A stretch of 64,000 nucleotides of DNA from Candidatus Venteria ishoeyi (lineage in GTDB: Bacteria > Pseudomonadota > Gammaproteobacteria > Beggiatoales > Beggiatoaceae). The DNA is taken from positions 1-64,000 of the forward strand of contig NZ_JAUCGJ010000010.1 in assembly GCF_030378065.1 (NCBI RefSeq). The letters run 5' to 3'. Below the pieces are notes generated by a model. The model did not search any database. It had not been told where the DNA came from and saw nothing but the letters and a program-made list of their open reading frames with translations. Positions within the stretch are counted from its first letter, which is position 1. The number at the start of each line of letters is the position of its first letter. The position numbers and the translations under genes are program-made. Below are positions 26,853-36,247 of the stretch, piece after piece.

Positions 26853-28685
26853 ATGATCAATCAATATCCCTTATGGAAATACGTGCTGATCGCTTTTTTA
26901 CTGGCGCTCAGCACCTTGTATGCTTTACCCAATCTATACGGTGAAGACCCTGCGGTACAAATTTCTGTGGCTTATGCCAGAGAAGGGCAGGTCGATGAAC
27001 AACTGGAAAAAAAGGTCAAAGAACTGTTAATTGCAGCCAAAATTGAACCTAAAAGCCAGGAAAGTAATCTCCGGCAGTTATTGCTGCGTTTTCCCGACAC
27101 CCAGACCCAGTTAACCGCTTATTCTGCGCTGAAAGGGCCGCTGGCAGAGATGGGTTTTGTGGTTGCACAAAATCTGGCTCCCAGCACACCGGGGTGGCTG
27201 TCGGCATTTAACGCCCAGCCTATGTCTCTGGGGCTGGATTTGCGTGGTGGCGTACACTTTCTGATGGCGATTGACATGGAAACGGCGATTACTCAGGATG
27301 AAGAAAACTTCGTTCAAGAATTTCGCAGTTTAATGCGCCAGAACAAATTGCGCTATAAAACTGTGCGGCGTCTGAAAGCAGGCGGGGTACAGGTTGGCTT
27401 TAAAGATGAAGCCGTGCGCGATCAGGCCGTTGCTTTACTGAGTAAAAATTATCCAGACTTATTGCACCGTGAAGAAGCCAATTTTGATGGTCATTTCACT
27501 ACCCTTTCCTATAGTGAAAAAGCCCTGAAAGAAGTGCAGGATATGGCTATTGAGCAGAACATCTCCACCCTGCGCAATCGTGTCAATGAACTAGGCGTGG
27601 CAGAGCCAGTGATACAACGCCAGGGTGATGATCGTATCGTGGTGCAATTACCCGGCGTACAGGATACGGCCCGTGCCAAGGAAATTCTTGGCTCTACCGC
27701 AACCCTGGAATATCGTCTGGTGACGGATGCCGGGCCTAACGCCCGCGAATATAAAAGTCGTAATGGCGGCACGGTGTGGTTAAAACGCAGCGTGATTGTC
27801 ACTGGTGATCAAATTAATCATGCCGCCTCCACTATTGACCAGCGCACGGCCCAGCCTGCGGTGGTCGTGCATCTGGACAGTAAAGGTGCCAAACGCATGT
27901 TTGACACCACCAAAGCCAATGTACTTAAACCTATGGCTGTGGTGTTTATTGAAACCACCATTACCCGTAAAACGATTAATGGCAAAGAAACCAAAATTCG
28001 CAATCGCAAAGAAGAAGTCATCAGCGTTGCCACCATTCAAGAGCCTTTTGGCAAGCAATTTCAGACTACGGGACTAGAGCAACGTGAAGCGGTGAATCTC
28101 GCGCTGTTATTACGTGCGGGTGCATTAAAAGCGCCGATTGAAATTGTGGAAGAACGTACCATCGGCCCCAGCCTGGGACAAGAAAATATCGATCAGGGTT
28201 TCAAATCCATTGTTGTCGGTTTCCTGCTGGTGCTGATTTTTATGGTATTGCGTTACAGCCAGTTTGGCATGGTAGCCAATGTTGCGCTGTTGCTTAACGT
28301 GGTTATCGTGATCGCACTGCTATCGCTGATTCAGGCAACATTAACCCTGCCGGGTATTGCCGGAATCCTGCTAACCATCGGTATGGCGATTGATGCCAAC
28401 GTCTTGATTTTTGAGCGTATCCTTGAAGAAGAGCGCAATGGCAACAGCCCCCAGGCCAGCATCCATGCCGGTTATGAAAAAGCCTTTGGCACCATTGTTG
28501 ACGCTAACATCACCACCTTGCTGGCAGCCATTGTCCTGCTCAGTTTCGGCACCGGGCCGGTGAAAGGCTTTGCTGTCACTTTGGCATTGGGTATTATCGC
28601 TTCCATGTTCACCGCGATTATGGTCAGTCGGGCAATTATCAATGGCGTATATGGTCGCCGCAAGCTGCACAAGCTGCCCCTTTAA
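26853..28685 (+). CDS. secD: Protein translocase subunit SecD
   Basis: A 610-residue RND-type membrane protein. There is a membrane helix at residues 8-25, a long periplasmic P1 region with GLDLRGGVHFLM near residue 125 and RVNELGVAEPVIQRQG near residue 245, and five C-terminal membrane helices with AIDANVLIFERILEE near residue 510. SecD uses the proton gradient to pull exported proteins out on the periplasmic side. The gene follows yajC by 32 bases. Length is normal for gammaproteobacteria. Confidence 0.96.
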   Translation: MINQYPLWKYVLIAFLLALSTLYALPNLYGEDPAVQISVAYAREGQVDEQLEKKVKELLIAAKIEPKSQESNLRQLLLRFPDTQTQLTAYSALKGPLAEMGFVVAQNLAPSTPGWLSAFNAQPMSLGLDLRGGVHFLMAIDMETAITQDEENFVQEFRSLMRQNKLRYKTVRRLKAGGVQVGFKDEAVRDQAVALLSKNYPDLLHREEANFDGHFTTLSYSEKALKEVQDMAIEQNISTLRNRVNELGVAEPVIQRQGDDRIVVQLPGVQDTARAKEILGSTATLEYRLVTDAGPNAREYKSRNGGTVWLKRSVIVTGDQINHAASTIDQRTAQPAVVVHLDSKGAKRMFDTTKANVLKPMAVVFIETTITRKTINGKETKIRNRKEEVISVATIQEPFGKQFQTTGLEQREAVNLALLLRAGALKAPIEIVEERTIGPSLGQENIDQGFKSIVVGFLLVLIFMVLRYSQFGMVANVALLLNVVIVIALLSLIQATLTLPGIAGILLTIGMAIDANVLIFERILEEERNGNSPQASIHAGYEKAFGTIVDANITTLLAAIVLLSFGTGPVKGFAVTLALGIIASMFTAIMVSRAIINGVYGRRKLHKLPL

Positions 28686-28700
28686 CAAGAGAATTTATTA

Positions 28701-29660
28701 ATGGCTATTTTGCGTTTTAATCAAACCAATTTTAATTTCCGTTTTCTGGAACCGCATAATATTAAAAAAGCAATGGTGGTCAGCGCCACTTTAATATTGA
28801 TTTCCATCGGCTCACTGATTGTCCAGGGCTTGAACTTTGGCCTGGATTTTACCGGGGGGACATTGGTAGAAGTCGGTTATGAACAAGCGGCTGACCTGGA
28901 AAAAATACGCGCCCAACTGAGTGCCGGGGGCTATGCTGATGCCGTGGTTCAACATTTTGGCACTGACAAAGAAGTTTTGATTCGCCTGGGGGTTCATGCG
29001 GACAAAAAAAATGACGTGCTCAGTAATGAAGTGCTTGCTCTGTTACGGGCTGATGGTGCCACAATTAAAATGCGCCGTGCTGAGTTTGTCGGCCCGCAAG
29101 TCGGCAAGGAACTGGTTGAAGATGGTGGCCTGGCAATTTTATACACCTTAATCGGCTTATTGATTTATGTCACTTTACGTTTTGAAAAACGCTTCTCCGT
29201 GGGCGCAGTCGTGGCATTGGTGCATGATTCACTCATCACGCTGGGGTTTTTCTCCCTGTTTCAATGGGAATTTGACCTCACGGTGCTGGCTGCGGTACTG
29301 GCGATTATCGGTTACTCGCTTAATGACACCATCGTAGTCTTTGATCGTATTCGTGATAACTTCCTGAAATTACGCAAAGGCACGCCCACAGAAGTAATGA
29401 ATATCTCCATCAACCAGACTCTGATTCGTACCTTGGTGACTTCTATCACCACCTTGTTAGTGGTACTGGCTTTGTTTTTCCTGGGTGGGGAACTGATTCA
29501 TAACTTCGCGGCGGCTTTAATCATCGGGATTATTGTGGGTACCTATTCCTCTATCTATGTTGCCAGCGCCATCACCCTGAAACTGGGCCTGACCAAACTG
29601 GATTTGATGCCGGTAGAGAAAGAAGGCGAAGATATGGATGATTTGGAGCAGATGCCTTAA
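28701..29660 (+). CDS. secF: Protein translocase subunit SecF
   Basis: A 319-residue partner of SecD with six membrane helices. It shows the periplasmic GLDFTGGTLVEVGY motif near residue 47 and the membrane motif YSLNDTIVVFDRIRDN near residue 205. SecD and SecF form one protein-export motor. The gene starts 15 bases after secD and ends just before a hairpin terminator, closing the operon. Confidence 0.96.
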   Translation: MAILRFNQTNFNFRFLEPHNIKKAMVVSATLILISIGSLIVQGLNFGLDFTGGTLVEVGYEQAADLEKIRAQLSAGGYADAVVQHFGTDKEVLIRLGVHADKKNDVLSNEVLALLRADGATIKMRRAEFVGPQVGKELVEDGGLAILYTLIGLLIYVTLRFEKRFSVGAVVALVHDSLITLGFFSLFQWEFDLTVLAAVLAIIGYSLNDTIVVFDRIRDNFLKLRKGTPTEVMNISINQTLIRTLVTSITTLLVVLALFFLGGELIHNFAAALIIGIIVGTYSSIYVASAITLKLGLTKLDLMPVEKEGEDMDDLEQMP

Positions 29661-29686
29661 AAAAATCCTTGGGGATTTTTTTAAGG
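29655..29686 (+). terminator. secF terminator
   Basis: A perfect 14-bp inverted repeat (ccttaaaaaaatcc and ggatttttttaagg) with a 4-base loop overlaps the secF stop codon and carries a seven-T run in its right arm. It ends the yajC-secD-secF transcript. Confidence 0.75.
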
Positions 29687-29853
29687 AGTGAGGATGAAAT
29701 AAATGCAGAAACTGGGCGCAGGATTTTTATTCATTTTCAAGGCGTGAAAACAGGCGCATAGCAAGCTATGTAACTGCCTAAGTCCAAACAGGCACAACGC
29801 AGAAAATGGAGGAAAAGACCAGCCAAGTTGCTGAAGTTATAAAATTCTCACTC

Positions 29854-29995
29854 CTAAACAACCACCCGCTAAAAAACGGGTGGGTTAGAGCATTTAGCGG
29901 CTGAAAGCCGAGATACAGGGCGGACAAGCCCTGTTGTTTAGCCCCAACGGGGCGCATTAATATAGCCAGGGGTAACACCCCTGGAATTATATCCG
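29854..29995. repeat. 142-bp palindrome-rich repeat, copy A
   Basis: This element matches positions 59446-59587 in reverse complement over exactly 142 bases, with about eight differences by my comparison. It consists of successive hairpins: accaccc..ggtgggt-like, cggctgaaagccg, acagggcggacaagccctgt, gccccaacggggc and ccaggggtaacacccctgg (29966-29984). It resembles REP-type palindromic elements mobilised by Y1/RAYT transposases, but no such gene is present here. The 165 bases between secF and this copy hold nothing recognisable. Confidence 0.8.
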
Positions 29996-30047
29996 CGCCA
30001 TTCACGCCTGAAAGGTCAGTAAAATGCGCCAAATCACCAAACACCTC

Positions 30048-30088
30048 AACCTGAAATATTTCATAAAAAATATTTCAGGTTTTTTTTA
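30048..30088 (+). terminator. Hairpin with T tract at island left edge
   Basis: The arms aacctgaaatatt (30048-30060) and aatatttcaggtt (30069-30081) are perfect complements and are followed by a run of eight Ts. It insulates the following DUF2726 gene from rightward transcription. Confidence 0.7.
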
Positions 30089-30118
30089 TTTATAAAACCA
30101 TAAAAAATCTACATTAAA

Positions 30119-30619
30119 ATGGAAAAAATCAACATTGGATGGTGGGTGCTGGCATTCGCTATTTTGCTGTTATATGCACTATTGCGCAATCGGCAAAAAC
30201 CCAAACCCACTGATTACCCTTATATCGCACAACCTGCATTATTTACACCCGCAGAAAAACGTTTTTACATGATACTGGATAAGGTGCTGGAGCGACGTTA
30301 CCTGATTTTCGGCAAAGTCCGTTTGGCTGATATTATCAAGGTGCAAAACAACCTTGAGCGCGGGGTATATCAAGGAGCATTTAATCGCATTGCTGCCAAA
30401 CATCTGGATTATGTAATCTGTCGCGCTGAAGATTTGACGGTATTGGGCGTGATAGAATTAGATGATCGCTCGCACAATTTGCCACATCGCAAAGCACGGG
30501 ATATTTTTGTAGATAATGCCTTGGCAGCAGCAGGCGTGCCGATTTTACATGTTAAAGTCCAGCGTTATTACCAAATGGGTGCTGTACAGCAAGCGATTAA
30601 AGATACTTTTCACATCTAA
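30119..30619 (+). CDS. DUF2726 membrane-anchored nuclease-like protein
   Basis: 166 residues. An N-terminal membrane helix (about residues 5-22) is followed by a DUF2726 domain starting FTPAEKRFYMILDKVL. The order D-Y-V-I-C near residue 100, then G-V-I-E-L-D-D-R-S-H near residues 113-122 and a final I-L-H-V-K-V resembles PD-(D/E)XK and VSR-like nuclease folds, the predicted class of this domain. Activity is unproven for the family. It stands alone at the start of the accessory region after secF. Confidence 0.72.
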   Translation: MEKINIGWWVLAFAILLLYALLRNRQKPKPTDYPYIAQPALFTPAEKRFYMILDKVLERRYLIFGKVRLADIIKVQNNLERGVYQGAFNRIAAKHLDYVICRAEDLTVLGVIELDDRSHNLPHRKARDIFVDNALAAAGVPILHVKVQRYYQMGAVQQAIKDTFHI

Positions 30620-30761
30620 CTCAGGTTTTATAACCAATACCTTTGCCAACCCTGAAAGGGTTTTATTAAAGGGGGATATTGCTTGGAACAAAAATAGTAG
30701 GAAATGATAAATATTTTACTCATCACCAGTATTTAGGTCATACAGATATAAAGGTAATTTT

Positions 30762-31790
30762 GTGTCAAGATTTTATGAAATTGAACCTACCCTAGAAAAT
30801 TACTGGCGTGCTATTATCCTGTTTGGACGTAACACAGCTTCCTATAAATTTGCATTAGCAAAAGCATTATTTGATCTTCACTCAATGGGTAAAAGTAATT
30901 TTTCATTAGAGGAATTAGCTGAACCATATTCCCGATATTTATGTGAGCATTTAAAAAGCCACCCAAAGCAAAGTACAAGAGATAAAAGTACGTTTCTTAA
31001 CTATCTACGTTCATTTAATTCTGGTGATATTAACCATGATCAAGTCATTGGACAAACAGTACGTCATGGTTTTAATTATGTACTGGATGCTTTTCACAAT
31101 GTTCATGGTGCAGAAATTGGAACACGTTTTTTTGTTGATACTCGTAAAAGTGGGGGGGGTATCGAGTTGACCAGAGAGTTTGATAGACTGGGAGAGCAAT
31201 TCCAGTTTAAGAATCTCAAGCAGGAAACTGAGGCTCGATGGCGTTTAGTGGAAACAGCGTGGGAAAATAATATTTCCCGTAATTTGATGCTGGTTGAATA
31301 TGACAATCAAAATCAAAACCTGATTGGGGTAAATTCTATTCGTCGTACAACAGTGACATCTGCTAGACCAGCACTGAATGGTTATCAAAAAGGGCGTTGT
31401 TTCTACTGCTATCAAGAAATTTCTACTATTATTGGTAGTGATGCACTGGCAGATGTAGATCACTTCTTTCCACATATGCTGAAATCTTGCGATACCAATA
31501 AGCCCATTGATGGAGTGGTTAATTTAGTATTAGCTTGCCAAGAATGTAACAGAGGTGTTGATGGTAAATTTGATAAATTACCATCAACCACATTACTCGA
31601 AAGACTTTATGATCGGAATGAGTATCTTATTACCTCACATCACCCTCTACGTGAAACTCTAATTGCTCAAACTGGGAATACTGCTACCAAACGGCAAAAT
31701 TACTTACAGGAAGCATATAACTGTGCAACACTATTTGTTGGTAGCCGTAAAAAGTGGGAGCCTAAACCACAGGGCGCAGCTATTTTCTGA
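30762..31790 (+). CDS. HNH endonuclease domain protein
   Basis: 342 residues from a GTG start at 30762. The first 200 residues are not recognised. The C-terminal part has an HNH core: GRCFYC near residue 211, a VDHFFPH segment near residue 233 carrying the catalytic His, and NLVLACQECNRG near residue 257 with the second Cys pair. Such proteins cut DNA in restriction and phage-defence systems. It converges on a methyltransferase gene with an 11-base overlap at the 3' ends, so the pair may be a small defence unit, though opposite orientation argues against one operon. Confidence 0.78.
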   Translation: MSRFYEIEPTLENYWRAIILFGRNTASYKFALAKALFDLHSMGKSNFSLEELAEPYSRYLCEHLKSHPKQSTRDKSTFLNYLRSFNSGDINHDQVIGQTVRHGFNYVLDAFHNVHGAEIGTRFFVDTRKSGGGIELTREFDRLGEQFQFKNLKQETEARWRLVETAWENNISRNLMLVEYDNQNQNLIGVNSIRRTTVTSARPALNGYQKGRCFYCYQEISTIIGSDALADVDHFFPHMLKSCDTNKPIDGVVNLVLACQECNRGVDGKFDKLPSTTLLERLYDRNEYLITSHHPLRETLIAQTGNTATKRQNYLQEAYNCATLFVGSRKKWEPKPQGAAIF

Positions 31791-32367
31791 ATACTAAGTT
31801 GTGCCAAAGATGCCCTCTACCCTGTTCTCTATCCTGACTTTGATATAATAGTAATGCATCCTGTTTTAAAAATAAATTTATAATTTGCTCCTGCGTTATT
31901 GGTGCGTAAAGTTTTCCATCTTCACGATAATTAATCGCAGAAGTACCTCGAAATGACAGTAGAATTACACCATTATTATGGGTAATTCGTAGTAAATTTT
32001 TTATTGCTATGGACAGATTTTCTGGGTTTAGATGCATAACCACTGCTGAACAAAGTACATTAACGTATTCAACATCTCTTAACTTAATTAAATTGGGTAG
32101 TGTATCGTGAATAAAATTAATCGTCGGATAACGTTGATGTGCTTGCTGTAGCATTCCCTGTGAAGCATCAATACCAGTAACCACAAAGCCTTGTTGTTGA
32201 AGCCAATAACAATCTCGACCAATACCACAACCAATATCAATTACGCTTTCATGGGGGCTAAAAAAATACCTGATTAGTTGATATAGTTTAACCGGAGTTA
32301 AATTGCAGTGTAGTTTGGCAATCTGCTTTGCATTTTTATCATAATTTGCAATAGTCAATTTATCCAT
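31780..32367 (-). CDS. SAM-dependent methyltransferase (class I)
   Basis: 195 residues of the Methyltransf_11/25 type. The SAM motif I is VIDIGCGIGRDCYWL near residue 40, followed by VVTGIDAS, and a motif IV-like region reads VLCSAVVMHL near residue 110. No DNA-recognition domain or N-P-P-Y catalytic motif is seen, so a DNA substrate is unlikely and a small-molecule or RNA target is possible. It lies on the strand opposite to all other island genes, between the HNH gene and the truncated BrxC-like gene. Confidence 0.75.
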   Translation of the reverse strand: MDKLTIANYDKNAKQIAKLHCNLTPVKLYQLIRYFFSPHESVIDIGCGIGRDCYWLQQQGFVVTGIDASQGMLQQAHQRYPTINFIHDTLPNLIKLRDVEYVNVLCSAVVMHLNPENLSIAIKNLLRITHNNGVILLSFRGTSAINYREDGKLYAPITQEQIINLFLKQDALLLYQSQDREQGRGHLWHNLVFRK

Positions 32368-32407
32368 TAATTAAATAACCTATAGTTTTTAAGCTTATGG
32401 AAATTAA

Positions 32408-35236
32408 AGCGAAAATATTGAATACCAAGCCAGCCACGCCCAGGTCAATGATATTCACCTGCTTCAACTCATTGCTGAACATGGCAAAAAAAGCAAACCC
32501 ATTCCGATTTATTTAGTTGTTTTTTTGCATCAAGCATTTGAACAATATGCGCGTGGTCTGGGTAAAAAACTCCAAGATGAATGGCTCAAAATTCAAGGAC
32601 GTTTTGAAAGCATTGCTTTTCTTGAAGCTGCGGAACAAACGTTGCATGTACTCAAGGCAACCTTTCGTCATCGCTTTAACACTAGCGAATACCCAAAACT
32701 CCAAATATTAGCACAACAAATTGCTGAGCCATTATATCAAGTAGGCGCACTGCCCGGTTCTCTTGACATTGAACAGGCCGCAGAACTATTTTACAAATGT
32801 TACCCCTTACATCCCATTGCACTCCTGCTATTACCCCAACTCTGCCAAAAAGTTGCACAAAATGAGCGCACCCTCTTTAGCTACATCGGCAGCCGTGAAG
32901 CTTATAGTTTTCAAGAACGCCTTGCACACTTAAACATTGGGGATTGGATTCAGGCAGCAGATATTTATGATTATTTTTTACTCAATCAACCTACTGCGCT
33001 AACTGATAGCTTTACCTATCATCACTGGGTGGAAGTTATTACTGCCTTAGAGCGCCTCGGCAGTGATGCACCACCTGAACAAATCAAACTACTCAAAACC
33101 ATTGGTCTGCTCAATATCGTTGGAGGGCAGGGAGGATTTAAAGCTTCTCAAGCCATACTCGCACTGAGTCATCCAGAACAAGACGCCAGCCAGCAAGAAC
33201 AGAACCTAAAAGCACTGCAAGCAGCATCCTGTATACACTTTCGCAGCTTTAGCCAAGAATACCGCGTATGGCAAGGCAGTGATTTTGATCTCAGCGGTAT
33301 CTTGGTTGAAGAGACCAATGCACTTAGAGGACTCAATCTTGCGGAAACACTGAATCAGCGTCAAGTATTAGCCCCCCTGGTTGCCCGCCGCCACACCATA
33401 GAAAGCGGTTCTCTACGCTACTTTATCCCTAGTTTTATTGATAGTGAATCAGTTCATAAATTTCAACCTGATACACAGCAGCTACAAATTTACTTTTATC
33501 TGGCAGCAGATACAGAAGAGCAAAAGATATTTGAACAGCTCCTGGAACAAGTTGGCGACCTCGTGGTGATGGTTTTTTGCCCAAACTTAGCGCGTTTGCA
33601 TGATAGCGTTATTCAGGTTATGGGGCTTGTGAATATGGCGCAACATCATACGGTATTGCAAACCGACCCTGTAGCGGAACGTGAACATAAGGCCTGGCTC
33701 AGCAATGCTCACGCCAATGAACAAAAGCTACTTAATAATTTTCTCGAAACACCTTGTTATTATTCTTGGTATTGGCGTGGTAAAGCTTGTGAAATTCCTA
33801 CTAAGCGCCGCCTACAAATTACACTTTCAGAAATTTGCGACACAATTTACTACGATACGCCAATTATTCGTAATGAACTTATTAACCGCACCCAAATTTC
33901 AGGCAGTGCCAGTACCGGGCGTAATAAGCTGTTTAACGCCATGCTTGAACATGCTGCTGAAACTAACTTGGGTATCACCAAGTTTCCGGCTGAAAAAAGC
34001 ATGTACCTGGCACTATTAAAAGAGCCTGGTCTACATCGACAAGCAGCGGATGGTCGCTGGCTATTTTCTTCTCCTGATGCAGATAACCCGTTTAAGTTTC
34101 ACAAACTCTGGCAAGCTATTGACCGCTTTCTGGACACTCATGAAACCCAAGCACAGGCTTTGACAGCACTTTATGCCATATTACAAAAACCACCTTATGG
34201 ACTTAAAAATGGTATTTTACCCGTCTTATTTGCGGCTTATTATTTAAGCCGCCAGCGTGAGATTGCACTCTATGAAGAGAATATCTTTTGCCCTTTATTC
34301 ACTTATGAACACCTTGAGCTACTGAGCAAACGACCAGAGCGTTTCAGTATTGAGCGTTTTCGCCTTCAGGGTATGCGGCTTGAAGTATTTCGCCACTATT
34401 TACAAAATATTCTTGGACATATTCCAGAACAAGCCACCCTGCTTGATATTATCCGCCCATTGGCAAAATTCATGCGTGGTTTACCTGTTTATACCCAAAA
34501 GACCAACAACCTCAGCCCTGAAACCCTGGCTGTACGTAATAGTTTCAACAAGGCCCAAAGTCCCGCTAAGTTATTATTTCAGGCACTACCCCAAGCCTGT
34601 GGTTTTACTCCTTTTGAAATCAATTCGGTAGATGAAACCTTAGCAAAAAATTATATGGAAGCACTGCTTAATAGCCTGCGTGAGCTTAAAGGTGCTTACC
34701 AGGTGCGGCTTGATGAGTTGCGCGATCAACTGGCCTATGCCCTGAAGCTACCAGAACCTTTTAACCTGCCTGCTATGCGTCAAACGATACAAGAACGTTT
34801 TACCGGCTTAGAGCAGTATACAGGGGGGGAAGGTCAAGATTTATTTGCGTTTATTCGCCGTCTCACCAGCCTTCAAAATAAAGATCAAGCCTGGCTAGAA
34901 TCTGTTGGCACCTTATTAGGCCGCATACCACCTAATAAATGGCAAGAATCTCACAGCCAACAAGCGGAACTGAAATTGAAAGAATTCAGGGAACGCTTAC
35001 ATGATGTCGCCGCACTAGATGAAGCCATTAAAAATCGTCCCAATAATCAAACCCGTACTGTTCTGATCCGGGCAGTGAGTCAAGATAAAGGTGAACAAGC
35101 AAGCAAAATTGCCTACATCAATGAAGCACAGGAACAGCAGGTAAAACAACAGGTCAGAGCAGTACAAAAAACACTAAAGGGAATAGATAAATCAATGGGG
35201 CTGGCAGTTATTGCAGAGCTATTGGAAGGGTTGTAA
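32408..35236 (+). pseudogene. BrxC-like ATPase lacking its N-terminal P-loop portion
   Basis: The frame is open from 32408, after a TAA at 32405, although the first ATG is at 32525. The residues before that ATG (IYQASHAQVNDIHLLQLIA) continue the protein homology, so the gene has lost its true 5' end. What remains aligns with the second part of the BrxC-family ATPase at 38367: QGRFESIAF with EGRFGNFHI, CYPLHPIALLLL with CYPLHPVTAAAL, and KPPYGLKNGILPVLFAAY with NPPYGIPSAAMPLFAAV. The Walker A region, about 300 residues in the intact paralog, is absent. The rest has no internal stops over 900 codons, so the loss is recent or a shortened product is still made. Confidence 0.7.
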
Positions 35237-35356
35237 ATTTTATAGCTATTTAATTTGCTGTTGGAATAACTAATTATTACATCAGTAATTAATTGATAAT
35301 ATTAAACTTAAATAAAAATTAGCAACTTATGTTGTTATTTTAACGGAAATATTACA

Positions 35357-36241
35357 ATGACAAAAAATGAATTAAAAAAACTATTTAGCCAATTAACTAT
35401 TTGGAAAACTGGAGATAAGCGAGCACCACATAAGCCATTACTTGTTTTATTGGCAATTTCCCATTGTTTAAATAAAAAAATACGTTTACTACCATATAAG
35501 GAAATAGAAAAAGATTTTGCTGACTTGGTACAAGGGTTTACTCCTCAGCGTCGAGCAGCTAATCTTCATTATCCTTTTTGGCGATTAAAATCAGATAAAA
35601 TATGGGTTTTAGAAAATACTGAACATGTTAGATCATCCAGTAGTGGTGATGCATATGTTACAGATTTACGAAAATTTGATGTAAAAGGTGGATTTACTAC
35701 TGAAATTTATGATTTGATAGCCAATGATCAATCTCTTGTTAAAGAGATTGTAGAAAGCTTATTGAAAGATACATTTCCTGAATCAATACATGAGGATATA
35801 TTGCAAGCAATAGGTATTGATTTAGAGTTGAAAACTCATAAACGTGATCCAAAATTTAGAGAACTTATTCTTAAAGCATATGAGTATCGCTGTGCTATTT
35901 GTGGTTTTGATGTAAAAATGGGGCATACACCTATTGCATTGGAAGCTGCTCATATTAAATGGCATATGCATAAAGGGCCAGATATAGAGTCAAATGGATT
36001 GGCCTTGTGTTCTTTGCATCATAAGTTATTTGATCGGGGAGCTTTTACGCTAGATGATAATCAAAGAATACAAGTATCTGATTTGGCAAATGGTACAGCA
36101 GGTTTTCAAGAATGGCTTATGGCTTATCATGGAAAAACATTGATTAAGCCTCAGCATCCAGATTATATACCTCACAAAGAATTTGTAGCTTGGCATGTTA
36201 AAGAAGTATTTTTAGGTTCATCACGTTATTTACCGGAGTAG
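35357..36241 (+). CDS. HNH endonuclease with phosphorothioate-binding (SBD) domain
   Basis: 294 residues. The N-terminal domain has the hallmarks of sulfur-binding domains of ScoMcrA-type enzymes: GDKRAPHKPLLVLLAI near residues 17-32 and ANLHYPFWRLKSD near residues 70-83. The C-terminal HNH domain has YRCAICG, LEAAHIKWH, NGLALCSLHHKLFD, i.e. the Cys pair and the H-N-H residues. Members of this family bind phosphorothioated DNA and cut nearby. It is first in a string of same-strand genes whose next member is a PAPS-reductase-like protein, 6 bases on. The gene is strongly AT-rich. The specificity cannot be read from sequence. Confidence 0.82.
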   Translation: MTKNELKKLFSQLTIWKTGDKRAPHKPLLVLLAISHCLNKKIRLLPYKEIEKDFADLVQGFTPQRRAANLHYPFWRLKSDKIWVLENTEHVRSSSSGDAYVTDLRKFDVKGGFTTEIYDLIANDQSLVKEIVESLLKDTFPESIHEDILQAIGIDLELKTHKRDPKFRELILKAYEYRCAICGFDVKMGHTPIALEAAHIKWHMHKGPDIESNGLALCSLHHKLFDRGAFTLDDNQRIQVSDLANGTAGFQEWLMAYHGKTLIKPQHPDYIPHKEFVAWHVKEVFLGSSRYLPE

Positions 36242-36247
36242 TTAAAA

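Noticed and set aside
29778-30044. An 88-codon minus-strand frame through copy A, and the related plus-strand frame at 59379-59678 through copy B
   Set aside because: Both are the same palindromic repeat read in one orientation. The hairpins and lack of a ribosome-binding site make a protein unlikely.
31780-32367. Methyltransferase considered as the BREX methylase PglX
   Set aside because: It is far too short (195 residues against about 1,200), lacks the N-P-P-Y motif, and lies on the opposite strand outside the BREX string.
32513-32711. Two short frames (64 and 63 codons) overlapping the start of the truncated BrxC-like gene
   Set aside because: The BrxC-like homology in the third frame continues upstream through this region, so these are incidental.
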